Made by a program: the position numbers and the translations under genes. Below the pieces are notes generated by a model. That model searched no databases and was not told the DNA's origin. It saw only the letters and a list, made by a program, of their open reading frames with translations. Shown here in pieces: positions 33,132 through 42,616 of a stretch of 64,000 nt of DNA. The first letter of the stretch is position 1. Every line of letters begins with the position of its first letter. The DNA is taken from assembly GCF_014083865.1 (NCBI RefSeq), contig NZ_JACEFA010000002.1, positions 124,001 to 188,000 on the forward strand. Reading direction: 5' to 3'. This stretch comes from Paraliobacillus salinarum. Its GTDB lineage: Bacteria > Bacillota > Bacilli > Bacillales > Amphibacillaceae.

Positions 33132-34337
33132 TTATACATAAAGACTGTTCGAGAAAATTTTGAAATGATCATCAATAATTAAAGCTGCAGCACCTAACAC
33201 AGCGCTCTCTTTAATTTCTGAAATTGTTACTTCAATCTGTTTTCCATACGTTCCTATTACTCTTTGATTAATTGATTCACTAGTTGCTTCCTTTAATATT
33301 GGATGTGACGCACCTATTGCCCCACCTAAAATGATGACTTCTGGGTCATAATAACTGATTACATTCGAAAGCCCGACCCCTAAATATAATCCGGCTTCTT
33401 TAAGTGTTTGCATCGCAATACTGGAACCTTTTTCCACAGCTTCACTAATACTAGACATTGATATCTGATCCATGCTGTCAAATAATTCTCTTTCTTCTGT
33501 AGATGCAAGCTTTAATCTAGATTTGACATTCTCTATTATTATTTTTTGAGAAACAAATGTCTCTAAACAACCATAATTACCACACGTGCATTCTTTCCCA
33601 AAAATATCTACAATTGTATGACCTAATCCACCTGCTTCACCATGTATCCCTCTATAAAGTTCATGCTTTAAGAAAATTCCACATCCGATCCCCTCATCAG
33701 CCATGACATAGACAAAGTTGGACTTCCCAATCCCCTTGCCAAACCATTTCTCAGCCAATGCAGCTACACTTGAATCTTTATCAAATTGGATTGGAAAATT
33801 AAAATGTTGGTGTAGCAACTCGGGCAAATCATTTTCTTTTCCTTGCATAAAGTTTGGAGATTTCAATATTTTATTATCCCTTATATAGACCGGACCAGGT
33901 AAGCCTATCCCCATCCCTAATAACAGATCTGCATCTACTTTTGCCTCTTCTATTACCTCATTAACTGCTCCCTTAGCAAACTGAAGTATATCATCAATAA
34001 GGTCATTCAACTGGTAAGAACTTTCTTTAAATGCTAAAATCTCACCATCCATGTTTGTTAAGGCTAATTTCATACTTGTTCTACCTATTTCAAACCCAAT
34101 CGAATAATAACAATTTTTATTAAATTCTAATAAGACAGGTCTCCTTCCACCACTAGAAGGCGCCAATCCATTTTCTTTTAAAATATTCATCTTTATAAGC
34201 TTATTAATAATTCTGGTTACAGTCGGTTTGGGGACTTTGACTTTTTCAGAAATCTCAATACGTGAGATAGGTCCATTATCTCTCACCAAGTTAATTATTT
34301 GATTATAATGCACATTTCTCAGTGATGGTTTATTCAA
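33132..34337 (-). CDS. ROK-family transcriptional repressor
   Basis: 401 residues: an N-terminal helix-turn-helix (about 10-65; GPISRIEISEKVKVPKPTVTRIINKL in family order), then a ROK sugar-kinase-like domain (about 80-390) with the zinc motif CTCGNYGCLE and the EAGGLGH segment. NagC/XylR-type repressors of this form sense sugars. It lies between tctA and sulfatase 1 on the same strand, so it probably regulates this sulfatase-transporter cluster. Confidence 0.88.
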   Translation of the reverse strand: MNKPSLRNVHYNQIINLVRDNGPISRIEISEKVKVPKPTVTRIINKLIKMNILKENGLAPSSGGRRPVLLEFNKNCYYSIGFEIGRTSMKLALTNMDGEILAFKESSYQLNDLIDDILQFAKGAVNEVIEEAKVDADLLLGMGIGLPGPVYIRDNKILKSPNFMQGKENDLPELLHQHFNFPIQFDKDSSVAALAEKWFGKGIGKSNFVYVMADEGIGCGIFLKHELYRGIHGEAGGLGHTIVDIFGKECTCGNYGCLETFVSQKIIIENVKSRLKLASTEERELFDSMDQISMSSISEAVEKGSSIAMQTLKEAGLYLGVGLSNVISYYDPEVIILGGAIGASHPILKEATSESINQRVIGTYGKQIEVTISEIKESAVLGAAALIIDDHFKIFSNSLYV

Positions 34338-34363
34338 TCTATTTCATCCCTTCACAATAGATA

Positions 34364-35860
34364 CTACTTTTTTATCGCTCGTTTAATATTTTTATTCATT
34401 CTAAATGACAAGAACATCATAATTATTGCTAAGATTAGGATGCTTAATGCAATCGGACTGGATATTACTTCAAATATATTCCCACCTGTTGAAGAAATAG
34501 CTAATAAGTAATTATGTTCGATAATTGGTCCTAGTATAATACCTAGTAATAACGGTGGTAAAGGATATCCAAACTTAATCATAACAAAACCTAAAAACCC
34601 AAAGAATAGTGTCACCCATACATTAAATAAACTAGTCATTAATGCGAACGATCCTGCAACAACTAATACTGTAATAACAGGGAATAAATAAGCATTGGGT
34701 ACTTTTACTATTTTAGTAACTAAGCTCGAACCATACCAACCAGCGAGGAATACAAAGATTTCTAATAATAAAATCCCCATAAAAATCATTAATAATAAAT
34801 TGGATGATCCATTAAATAAATCTGGTCCAATCTTTATTCCATGTAAAGTAAATGCCCCTAATAGTATCGCTGTTGCAACATCTCCTGGAATCCCAAATGT
34901 TAATAACGGAATAAAAGCAGCGGATTCAGTTCCAATCGCTCCTGACTCAGCCGCAGCAACTCCGTTCAATTCTCCTTTTCCGTATTTTTCTGGATGTTCG
35001 GAAGATCTGACTTCCTCCCCATAACTCAGAAAAGACGAAATAACAGCACCCGTACCAGGCAGAGCACCAACTAATACTCCAATAACGCTTCCCTTCGACA
35101 TTGTCTTTAACGATTTTTTGATTTCTGTTCTATTTAGACCTTTATTTTTGTTATTTAGATTACCATTAATCTTGTTTAAATCGATCTGCTGCGGATACTG
35201 GAATCTTTTAAAAATTTCCGTTAAAGCGAATAAACCGATTAATGCAGTAACTAAATCAATTCCCTCATATAAATAATAACTGCCAAAGGTAAAACGTTCT
35301 ACACCAAATAATGGATCTGCTCCAATAGTTGAAACAAATATACCAATGGTTGCAGCTATTAAAGCCTTTAATAATGATTTACCTGCAACTCCGGCAACGA
35401 TTGACAAACCGAATATTCCTAAAGCAAAATATTCAGCTGGTCCAAATTTCAATGCAACTTTTGCTAATATAGGCGAAATAAGCATTAAAGCAGAGACAGA
35501 AACAAGCGCAGCAAATAGAGCTGATAACGCAGACATTTGTAAGGCTTTTTTCGAATGTCCTTTTTTCGTTAGTGGAAAACCATCCAAAGCAGCTGCTGCA
35601 CCAGCCGGTGTTCCTGGAGTATTAATAAGAATAGCAGTCATTGAACCACCATAAATTGCACCAAAGTGAATAGCAAGTAATAATAAAATTCCAGCTAGAG
35701 GTTCCATTCCAAAAGTGAAAGGGATAGCTAGACCAAGTGCCATTGGGTCAGTTAATCCTGGTAATGAGCCAATGATTAAACCAGCTAACACACCTATTAT
35801 CATTAATAGAATAATGTAAGGGTCTGCTAAGGTTTGGAACGCTTCTATATAATTATCCAT
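34364..35860 (-). CDS. tctA: Tripartite tricarboxylate transporter, large membrane subunit TctA
   Basis: 498 residues with about 11-12 membrane helices and the TctA segments GSLPGLTDPMALGLAIP and TAILINTPGTPAGAAAALDG. It forms the channel of a secondary, binding-protein-dependent transporter. It follows tctB by 15 bases. The substrate is probably a carboxylated compound; uronic acid or another acidic sugar product fits the context but is inference. Confidence 0.9.
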   Translation of the reverse strand: MDNYIEAFQTLADPYIILLMIIGVLAGLIIGSLPGLTDPMALGLAIPFTFGMEPLAGILLLLAIHFGAIYGGSMTAILINTPGTPAGAAAALDGFPLTKKGHSKKALQMSALSALFAALVSVSALMLISPILAKVALKFGPAEYFALGIFGLSIVAGVAGKSLLKALIAATIGIFVSTIGADPLFGVERFTFGSYYLYEGIDLVTALIGLFALTEIFKRFQYPQQIDLNKINGNLNNKNKGLNRTEIKKSLKTMSKGSVIGVLVGALPGTGAVISSFLSYGEEVRSSEHPEKYGKGELNGVAAAESGAIGTESAAFIPLLTFGIPGDVATAILLGAFTLHGIKIGPDLFNGSSNLLLMIFMGILLLEIFVFLAGWYGSSLVTKIVKVPNAYLFPVITVLVVAGSFALMTSLFNVWVTLFFGFLGFVMIKFGYPLPPLLLGIILGPIIEHNYLLAISSTGGNIFEVISSPIALSILILAIIMMFLSFRMNKNIKRAIKK

Positions 35861-35875
35861 CTTTAAACACCCTTC

Positions 35876-36373
35876 CTATATTCCGAATAAGCCCACTGGT
35901 AAAGAGATTTTTAAAAAAGTTTCAAAAGCAAACCAAATAATTAATGAACAGGTTAATGAATATATCACCGCTTTATACCATTCAACTTTTTTAAATAGAT
36001 AGACTAAACCTAACATCGTTAAAAATGAAGCAATTAGGAATCCCAATATTGGTATAACAGAAACAAAACTAATTAATATAGCAATCCCTATCCAAAGTCG
36101 CTTATTATTTGGTTCTACACCTTCATCAAGTTCTTCCTCATCTTCAACAGATGCACTATCGTTATTTGCGATGTTTTTTTGTCGGACAATGGTTTGTAAT
36201 AAACCTAGCCCAATTAAGAGAACTGCTAATAATTTAGGAAATAATACCGGACTGTCTAAACCTGTTTTCAGCTCTTCTGATAAAGAAGTTTGAAAATATA
36301 CAATATAAAGGATACAAACGCCCAGAAGGATAACTACAAATGAATCAGCATGAGTTTTCAATACTTTAGCCAT
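35876..36373 (-). CDS. tctB: Tripartite tricarboxylate transporter, small membrane subunit TctB
   Basis: 165 residues with four predicted membrane helices and a hydrophilic acidic loop (about 75-100). The ATG at 36373 has GGAGGGG 7 bases upstream. It follows tctC by 64 bases and precedes tctA. Confidence 0.85.
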   Translation of the reverse strand: MAKVLKTHADSFVVILLGVCILYIVYFQTSLSEELKTGLDSPVLFPKLLAVLLIGLGLLQTIVRQKNIANNDSASVEDEEELDEGVEPNNKRLWIGIAILISFVSVIPILGFLIASFLTMLGLVYLFKKVEWYKAVIYSLTCSLIIWFAFETFLKISLPVGLFGI

Positions 36374-36437
36374 AATATAACCCCTCCATATTAAAAATAG
36401 GGGGAGGAAGACCGCTAAGCCTTCCCCAAACATCCTA

Positions 36438-37436
36438 TTATTCTTCCATTTGATCAATTAAATTTGTTAGATTATCTTGATTCGTAGTGATTTGATCTTT
36501 CATTTCTTCTGCTTCCGTCTTTGTAACTAGAATATTATTGTTTTCAGCGAACTGAACAAAATCTTTTGATTCCATCGTTTTTAAGAAAATATCTTTCAAC
36601 TTATTCTTCACATCTTCTGGCATATCAGCAGGTCCATATATACCAAAAGTTGGTCCGCCTACAATGTCAATCCCTTGTTCTTTTAATGTCGGTACATCTG
36701 GGAAGTTTTCAAATCTTTCTGCACTAGGAAAACCTAATATCTTTAATTCACCATTTTCAACTTGTTGATAGACATCAGATACATTAATAACACCCATTTC
36801 AATATGTCCACCTAATATAGCAGATACTACTTTTTTGCCACCTTCAAAAGGTAAATGTCTATAATTAAAGCCTGCTTCTTGATGCAGTTGCTCTGCAAAT
36901 AAATGACTGAAAGTGTTTACTCCCGGAGTTCCAACTCTAGCTTCTTCATTGTTTTCCTTTAAATAGTCAATCATTTCTGCCATTGTATCGTAAGGCGCAT
37001 CACCTTTAACAACTGGGTGCATTTGGAAATCACCAACACCTAAGATCGTTGTGAAATCATCCGGATAACTATATTCGACTTTCTGTAATAAAGGACGCAA
37101 GGATAGTTGTCCGCTAGGTAACATAGCTAGCGTATACCCATCAGGATCCGCTTTAATTAATTCCATTGTTGGCGGTACACCAGCCCCACCAGGCATATTT
37201 TTTACTACTAGCGCTTGACCGGTAATACTCTTGAACTCTTTTGTCATAGCATGTGCTGCTAAATCCATTGTTCCCCCTGCACCAAATGGTGTAATAATTT
37301 CAACATCGTCTGTCGGATACGCTTGCTCTTCCCCTTCTTCATTCGCTCCCGCTGTTTCCTCATCGTTCCCGCATGCTACAACAAAGAACAACATCGCAAT
37401 TCCCATCAAAGCTATCCATACTTTTTTTAACTTCAT
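36438..37436 (-). CDS. tctC: Tripartite tricarboxylate transporter, binding lipoprotein TctC (Bug family)
   Basis: 332 residues. A lipoprotein signal peptide ends in VVAC (Cys at about 22), followed by the Bug-type binding fold: VEIITPFGAGGTMDLAAH, NMPGGAGVPPTMEL and a C-terminal helix. It captures the ligand outside the membrane for TctAB. It lies 45 bases after sulfatase 2. Confidence 0.9.
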   Translation of the reverse strand: MKLKKVWIALMGIAMLFFVVACGNDEETAGANEEGEEQAYPTDDVEIITPFGAGGTMDLAAHAMTKEFKSITGQALVVKNMPGGAGVPPTMELIKADPDGYTLAMLPSGQLSLRPLLQKVEYSYPDDFTTILGVGDFQMHPVVKGDAPYDTMAEMIDYLKENNEEARVGTPGVNTFSHLFAEQLHQEAGFNYRHLPFEGGKKVVSAILGGHIEMGVINVSDVYQQVENGELKILGFPSAERFENFPDVPTLKEQGIDIVGGPTFGIYGPADMPEDVKNKLKDIFLKTMESKDFVQFAENNNILVTKTEAEEMKDQITTNQDNLTNLIDQMEE

Positions 37437-37481
37437 ACTAAAACACCCCTTTGTTTTTTGAAATATATAATTTAGCGTTGT

Positions 37482-39044
37482 TTAAACGTTAAATTTATTC
37501 ATATGGTCTTTCAAACCCATTCGATCATATTGTTCTTCTGGCGCATTGTACTTGCGCAAATTCTCAACTAACTTTAATTTAAAAAACTCTACCTTTTCTG
37601 GGTATTTATCTATTAAATTATGATTTTGTTCATAATCTGATGTAATGTGATATAGTTCATCATGCAATAATTTAAAAGCCAACTCATGTTCCGTTTTCAT
37701 TTGATAACGTTCCATTGTTTTTTTAGCTGAACGTGCAACACCATCTTTCAATGTTTCTTGATTCATTGTATTTACTTCAAACCTGCCATGGTCATAAGAC
37801 TGAAACCTTTCTTTTGTTTCTTTGATATTAATATTTTGACCGAAGTCCCAAACTTGATAAAAAGTATCAGTATACCAGTAAAGAGGGCCGGATTTTTCAG
37901 GTCTTTTGACAAACACCCAATCCCCATCTGTAAGATAAATCGCTCCACCGAAAACCCCATAGATAATACTATCTTTCTCTACTATTTCTGTAGAATGATC
38001 TAAAACCGCCGGCAACAAGCTTCTACCATGTATGTCTTCTGGAATAGGAACATCAAGTGCATCTAATATAGTTGGATGTAAATCAGCCATTTGAACTAAA
38101 TCATTTACGCGATGCGACTCCGCTTTTGGATGATAAATAATAATCGGGGTATGTGTAATATGGTTATATAATGTCTGACTGTGTTTTCCCACCCAATTAT
38201 GCTCTCCAAATAGAAAGCCATGATCACTCGTCATAATAAAAACTGTATCTTCCATTCTTCCTAATGCTTCTAATTTGTCTAACATTTTCCCAAACCATTT
38301 ATCTATTAATGCTAGATGTCCTTTATATAAGGCATGGATATGCTTAACCTCTTCCTTTGTATAGCGATCCGCCTTACCGTAACTCGGCCAGATTATCTCC
38401 TCTCCAGTATAGTCAGGATTAAACATTCGATTGTATGGTTCAGGAGGATCAAACGGCTCATGAGGATCAAATAGATCGATCATTAAGAAAAAGTCTTCTA
38501 GTGATTGATTATTTTCTAACCAATCGATGGATCTTTGAAATACCTTAGGCGTAAAATAATCTTCTTCCTTAGAAAAATGGGCAGTATTTCTTGCGTACTT
38601 TTCCCAATTACGACTCAATTTTTCTTTTGATGCAGGCCATCTAATTTCTACATCTGTGTCTGTGATCCAATTATCATTTTCCTGTCCACGAATAAATTCC
38701 ATCCCATCAAAAGAATAGTGATAATTTCCAGCACCAGCTTGCCATAGATGATAATGATCTGTAACAAGCATTGTTTTTTTACCATGTTCTTTCAAACGAT
38801 TGATTAAGTCTTGTTCTTTATACTCTAAAGGTGACCAGCCTCGTCTTAAAAAATTAAGCCTACCTGTCCAGAGATCTTGCCTCGCAGGCATACATGGATA
38901 AGAACCAATGTATGCGTTATCAAAAATTATGCTCATTTCTGCAAACCGTTGTAAATTAGGTAATTTAAATTCATGTTTGAAAGTATTATAAAATGTTAAA
39001 TGGTCTCTTCGAAATGTATCGCTCAATAAACATATCACATTCAT
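37482..39044 (-). CDS. Sulfatase 2 (Cys-type, cytoplasmic)
   Basis: 520 residues. The N-terminal metal site (LLSDTFRRDHL), formylglycine motif Cys51-Met-Pro-Ala-Arg and FIMTSDHGFLFGEHNWVGKHS are present. No signal peptide. It is only distantly similar to sulfatase 1, and the two probably remove sulfate from different positions or sugars. Followed by tctC and preceded 26 bases upstream by the DUF1450 gene. A formylglycine-generating enzyme must be encoded elsewhere. Confidence 0.88.
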   Translation of the reverse strand: MNVICLLSDTFRRDHLTFYNTFKHEFKLPNLQRFAEMSIIFDNAYIGSYPCMPARQDLWTGRLNFLRRGWSPLEYKEQDLINRLKEHGKKTMLVTDHYHLWQAGAGNYHYSFDGMEFIRGQENDNWITDTDVEIRWPASKEKLSRNWEKYARNTAHFSKEEDYFTPKVFQRSIDWLENNQSLEDFFLMIDLFDPHEPFDPPEPYNRMFNPDYTGEEIIWPSYGKADRYTKEEVKHIHALYKGHLALIDKWFGKMLDKLEALGRMEDTVFIMTSDHGFLFGEHNWVGKHSQTLYNHITHTPIIIYHPKAESHRVNDLVQMADLHPTILDALDVPIPEDIHGRSLLPAVLDHSTEIVEKDSIIYGVFGGAIYLTDGDWVFVKRPEKSGPLYWYTDTFYQVWDFGQNINIKETKERFQSYDHGRFEVNTMNQETLKDGVARSAKKTMERYQMKTEHELAFKLLHDELYHITSDYEQNHNLIDKYPEKVEFFKLKLVENLRKYNAPEEQYDRMGLKDHMNKFNV

Positions 39045-39070
39045 TTTGCAAAACTCCTTACTTTAGGCAA

Positions 39071-39289
39071 TTATTCAGAACACAACCACTCCTCAGGATT
39101 TACTATCTCATTTTCATCTTTTATTGCAACAGATCCATTCATACAATCTGCACAGAGACCTAAACAGTGAAATTCAATCGTTTTAAACCCTTTATATCGT
39201 AACTTTTGTTCCACTACTCCGCTATACATATCAAGATTAGTTAAACAAAATGAAAAACTTGGTTTAATGGCTCCTTTTCGCGTCTCCAT
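39071..39289 (-). CDS. Small Cys-containing DUF1450-like protein
   Basis: 72 residues with the order FCLTNLDMYSG, FHCLGLCADC and WLC, resembling YuzB/DUF1450 proteins, which have a thioredoxin/ferredoxin-like fold of unknown role. The ATG at 39289 follows AAAGG. It is the first gene of the sulfatase-Tct-ROK cluster, just downstream of a cre-like site. A redox role near sulfatases is possible but unsupported. Confidence 0.65.
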   Translation of the reverse strand: METRKGAIKPSFSFCLTNLDMYSGVVEQKLRYKGFKTIEFHCLGLCADCMNGSVAIKDENEIVNPEEWLCSE

Positions 39290-39318
39290 AGGCACACCTT
39301 TCTGAATAACTCTATATT

Positions 39319-39332
39319 TTGAAGCGCTTACA
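39319..39332 (-). promoter_or_regulatory. cre-like site upstream of the sulfatase-Tct cluster
   Basis: TGTAAGCGCTTCAA on the minus strand has the AAGCGCTT core and two departures from the cre consensus. It lies 30 bases before the DUF1450 start. The rest of the 345-base divergent gap (39290-39634) is A/T rich, with the amidase promoter on the plus strand. Confidence 0.5.
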
Positions 39333-39492
39333 TAAAAACTTATTTTCAGTTTAACTGATAATAAACTTTAAATCAATATGAAATTATGTATTTTTCAAAA
39401 AAAGATAAAACGACTTATTTTATTACAAATAATGTCCGTTTAGACTAAAAAATGATTTTTTTATCTCCCCTACCCCTGTAGTTAATTTCTTT

Positions 39493-39522
39493 TTGAAATT
39501 ATGTAACGGGAATTAATATACT
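39493..39522 (+). promoter_or_regulatory. Candidate sigma-A promoter of the amidase gene
   Basis: TTGAAA at 39493-39498 and TATACT at 39517-39522 are separated by 18 bases, about 110 bases upstream of the amidase ATG. Confidence 0.45.
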
Positions 39523-39634
39523 TTATAAAGGTGCTATCTCTTTAACATTAAACAACTTCCCATTATAATGAGAATAAATCTTTACTTGAAAGAAAAAATA
39601 GAGTGTAAACTACAATAACTATTGGAGGAATTAC

Positions 39635-40603
39635 ATGTGTACAACGGTTGGATTTTCTCATAAGGAAGGCTTTGTTTTCGGACGGACACTTGAAGTCGGG
39701 GTAACACTTGATAATGAAGTAGCATATATACCAAGTGATGTAGATGGTTATATAAAAGCAATCGGCACAACATTCTCATCTAAATATGCAACAATCGGAA
39801 GTGCCTTTTCTAAAATTGAGTTATTAGGTGACGGTATTAATGAAATGGGATTAATGGGATCAAATAACTTGTTACCTCACTATGCCACTTTTTCACCGGA
39901 AGCAGTAGACGGGAAAATAAACCTAACCACCTCCTACGCATTTAATTATTTATTAACTAGATGCAGTAATGTAGCAGAAGTGAGAGAAGAAGCTAGTAAA
40001 ATGAATATTACGGCTTATGGAGAAACAAAAGAAGACGCATCAACTACAATGCACTTTTTCTTCATGGATGCAACGGGTGAGAAAGTTGTACTGGAACCGA
40101 TAAATGGTATGTTAGTTGCTTATGATAATCCATATGGCGTGTTAACCAATGCACCAGAATTTGATTGGCATGAAACAAACTTAAAGAATTATCTTCACTT
40201 ACAACCTGAAAATATAGAAAAAGCAACTTTTAATGAAACAACTGTGTCCAAGCTTGGTGAAGGAACAGGCATGTTAGGTGTTCCTGGAGACTTTACTCCA
40301 CCTTCCAGGTTTGTACGCGCAGCTTATTTTGTTGCTAATACACCAAAACAATTAAATAGACATGATGCGATCTTACAAAATTTCCGTATCTTATCTCAAT
40401 TTGATATCCCTACAGGAGCAGTCATCGAAACTGAGAAGAAATTGAAAGATGAAACATTATATACATCTGTAATGGACACTAAAGAAAACGCTTATTTTAT
40501 TAAATGTCATGACCATATTAATATTCAGCCCTTCTATTTAAAAGACTATATGGATAAAACTGAAATAACATTTTTAACACTAAAAAAAGAAATGAGTATT
40601 TAG
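39635..40603 (+). CDS. Choloylglycine hydrolase/penicillin V acylase family amidase
   Basis: 322 residues. The Ntn-hydrolase start MCTT puts the nucleophile at Cys2 after Met removal; Arg17 (FGRTLE) and the PPSRFVRAAYF segment with its conserved Arg are present. Length and motifs are those of bile salt hydrolases and penicillin V acylases. Such enzymes cleave amide bonds of bile salts, penicillin V or acyl-homoserine lactones, and sequence alone does not settle which. GGAGG lies 7 bases upstream. Monocistronic, followed by a stable hairpin. Confidence 0.88.
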   Translation: MCTTVGFSHKEGFVFGRTLEVGVTLDNEVAYIPSDVDGYIKAIGTTFSSKYATIGSAFSKIELLGDGINEMGLMGSNNLLPHYATFSPEAVDGKINLTTSYAFNYLLTRCSNVAEVREEASKMNITAYGETKEDASTTMHFFFMDATGEKVVLEPINGMLVAYDNPYGVLTNAPEFDWHETNLKNYLHLQPENIEKATFNETTVSKLGEGTGMLGVPGDFTPPSRFVRAAYFVANTPKQLNRHDAILQNFRILSQFDIPTGAVIETEKKLKDETLYTSVMDTKENAYFIKCHDHINIQPFYLKDYMDKTEITFLTLKKEMSI

Positions 40604-40653
40604 CACGCGATCTACCGCACTTTAATTAAGAGTATTATCGTCTAAGCATAGTA

Positions 40654-40684
40654 ATACCCACACCTAATCAAGAGGTGTGGGTAT
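40654..40684. terminator. Perfect 12-bp hairpin after the amidase gene
   Basis: ATACCCACACCT and AGGTGTGGGTAT are exact complements around a 7-base loop. The T-run is poor on both strands. It lies 50 bases after the amidase stop and likely ends transcription of the convergent genes. Confidence 0.6.
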
Positions 40685-40734
40685 CCTTGTGTGATAGCTT
40701 ATGTTTTATAGAAAAATCAAATTTCTACTCGTAT

Positions 40735-41010
40735 CTATTCTGTTTGTTCTATTTGCTGCTGTAACTGCTGAACTTGCTGTTGTGCCTGTTGAAATTGTGG
40801 ATTGTGTCTTACCTTTTGATCCACTTGATTATCACAATTCTCTAGAGCCTGTTCCGCTTGTCGTAATTGGTGTTGTGCATGTTCCATATGTTCTGGATCA
40901 CCGTTTGCTTGTGCTTGTTGGATCGCTTCTTGCGCTATTTGAGCTTGCTTGATCGCTAACTGGATCTGGTGTTCAACATCTTGTTCTGACATAGAGAATC
41001 CTCGTGTCAT
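40735..41010 (-). CDS. Small Gln-rich coiled-coil protein
   Basis: 91 residues, almost entirely helical with long runs of Gln, Ala and Glu (about 25% Gln) and heptad-like spacing. No signal peptide or known domain. GGAGG precedes the ATG at 41010 by 7 bases; an alternative ATG six codons later also has a GAGG. Similar short helical proteins occur in Bacillaceae without known function. Confidence 0.65.
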   Translation of the reverse strand: MTRGFSMSEQDVEHQIQLAIKQAQIAQEAIQQAQANGDPEHMEHAQHQLRQAEQALENCDNQVDQKVRHNPQFQQAQQQVQQLQQQIEQTE

Positions 41011-41106
41011 AGCATAACCTCCACTGTTTATTTTACATTAGTTACACTGTCCACTCTTTTAAAATTTATGCACGACACTCAGATACTACTTCAAAACTTC
41101 AGCAGC

Positions 41107-42012
41107 TTACTCACCAACCATTCCATCGCCATCGTTATCAATCATATGCGGGTACAGCCAATGGTCACTTGTTATCGGCATACTGAATCCGGCCTCTTTT
41201 GCTTCTTTGATCGTCACCTGTCCATTTCCGTTCGTATCAATACTGGAAATATCACGGTCTTCTGTATTGGAGCTCGATGATTCGTCAGGTTCGCTACCTG
41301 TTAAACCAAGTGATTCATTCACTTCATCCGGATCAACATTGTCAAACGTATCAACGACTTTATTCCCTTTTAACGTATAAGTGTATTGATAACTAGATGG
41401 AATCTGCGTTTTCGTATCTGGATAAGTAATGATTGCTTCAAAGTCAGTCGCACCACCCGCTTTACGGATCGCATCCTCTAGATAAGCTTGATCACCATGG
41501 CGGTTAAGCGTACTATCTTGCGGGGTAATATTATAAGCATTTGAAACTCCACCAAGCGAATCCGCAATAATATGCCCTTCATCTAAAACTGGACTTTCGA
41601 CACCTGGTACTTTTGCTTCATCAGAAAAATATCTACCAGACGATAATACCGGTTCATTATCGTCATCTTGTAAAATAATTTCGTCTGCAATCACACGAAC
41701 GAGCTGTCCATATTCATTAGTAAAAGCCCAATATTCTCGATCACCAAAACCAATATCCACATATACATTAGCTTCGCGGTCACCAGACAAATCGCCACCA
41801 TCTACTTCTAGCAATTCACGTCCTGCAAAAGGATCATCCTGCGCTTGATCTTCTGCCGGCTCATTTTCTGGTTCATTTGGTTGTTGTTCGTTCGATGGCT
41901 CTTCTTCTAATACTGGTTCATCAGCAGCTGTCGTCGTTTCTTCCCCGCTGGTACATCCAACGAGCATAATTGCCATAAATAATAACATTAAATAGTTCAG
42001 GTTCTTTCTCAA
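41107..42012 (-). CDS. Lipoprotein DNA/RNA non-specific endonuclease with EF-hand-like calcium motifs
   Basis: 301 residues: lipoprotein signal peptide ending VGC (Cys at about 20), an acidic Glu/Pro/Asn linker (about 25-62), a NucA-type nuclease domain (about 65-215) with DEGHIIADSLGG and NITPQDSTLNR as the His and Asn active-site region, a Ser/Glu linker, then an EF-hand DTNGNGQVTIKEA and an Excalibur-like DNDGDGMVGE end. It is tethered outside the membrane and may degrade extracellular DNA or act in DNA entry. The usual DGH at the active site reads DEGH, still supplying the His. Confidence 0.82.
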   Translation of the reverse strand: MRKNLNYLMLLFMAIMLVGCTSGEETTTAADEPVLEEEPSNEQQPNEPENEPAEDQAQDDPFAGRELLEVDGGDLSGDREANVYVDIGFGDREYWAFTNEYGQLVRVIADEIILQDDDNEPVLSSGRYFSDEAKVPGVESPVLDEGHIIADSLGGVSNAYNITPQDSTLNRHGDQAYLEDAIRKAGGATDFEAIITYPDTKTQIPSSYQYTYTLKGNKVVDTFDNVDPDEVNESLGLTGSEPDESSSSNTEDRDISSIDTNGNGQVTIKEAKEAGFSMPITSDHWLYPHMIDNDGDGMVGE

Positions 42013-42127
42013 TTCATGAGCACTCCTATCATTTTGTTCAGTAAAAAATGCACACGTTCTTAACTGAATTAATCTTTTCCTATTCGATAATTAATGCATC
42101 TTTTGCTTTCGTTGTAAACAGACAAAA

Positions 42128-42189
42128 CAAGTGAGCTCCTCTATAGAATAAAAGTCGACGAAAACCAATCCTAAGAGAGAACTCACTTG
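42128..42189. repeat. Inverted repeat with 8-bp perfect ends
   Basis: CAAGTGAG at 42128 and CTCACTTG ending at 42189 are perfect ends, with partial complementarity continuing for 19 bases (13 of 19). The 62-base span could be a terminator-like stem-loop or the ends of a lost mobile element. Confidence 0.4.
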
Positions 42190-42518
42190 CTTATATTAAA
42201 GGATATAAGAAAACAATAGATTTTGCAAGATATGACTGTTCCTGCAATTTTATGTTTTAGTTTAACAATAATAAAATTTGATGGTTCGCATTTTCCGTAA
42301 TAATCAGGATTAGGCATTAAAATAGGGTTTTCAAATTCAAAAAAAATTCTTGACTGGGTGTGGCCATTATTTGCACAAATTCTAACGTTATTAGAAGGGT
42401 CCATAATTAACTGAACAACCTCATTGTATGGATTAGTCGTTAGTAAGAGAGTCATTGTTTCTGTAAAAGATACTTTATTATCTCCGTGCACTGTTGTTGA
42501 AGAGCTAAAGACTAGCAA
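42183..42518 (-). CDS. Doubtful small gene or gene remnant
   Basis: Open frame of 111 residues starting at TTG without a clear ribosome site. It lacks a recognisable domain, but its amino-acid composition looks more protein-like than a chance frame. It may be the remnant of a gene at the end of the nonulosonate operon. Otherwise 42013-42616 holds only the inverted repeat. Confidence 0.2.
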   Translation of the reverse strand: MLVFSSSTTVHGDNKVSFTETMTLLLTTNPYNEVVQLIMDPSNNVRICANNGHTQSRIFFEFENPILMPNPDYYGKCEPSNFIIVKLKHKIAGTVISCKIYCFLISFNISK

Positions 42519-42616
42519 AATTAGTCATTTCATCAATTTTGTAATTTCTAAAAACAATATCAACAGCTCCCACATCTGTTACTTAAATCTCGAATTATCC
42601 CCACCAAATTTTCACT

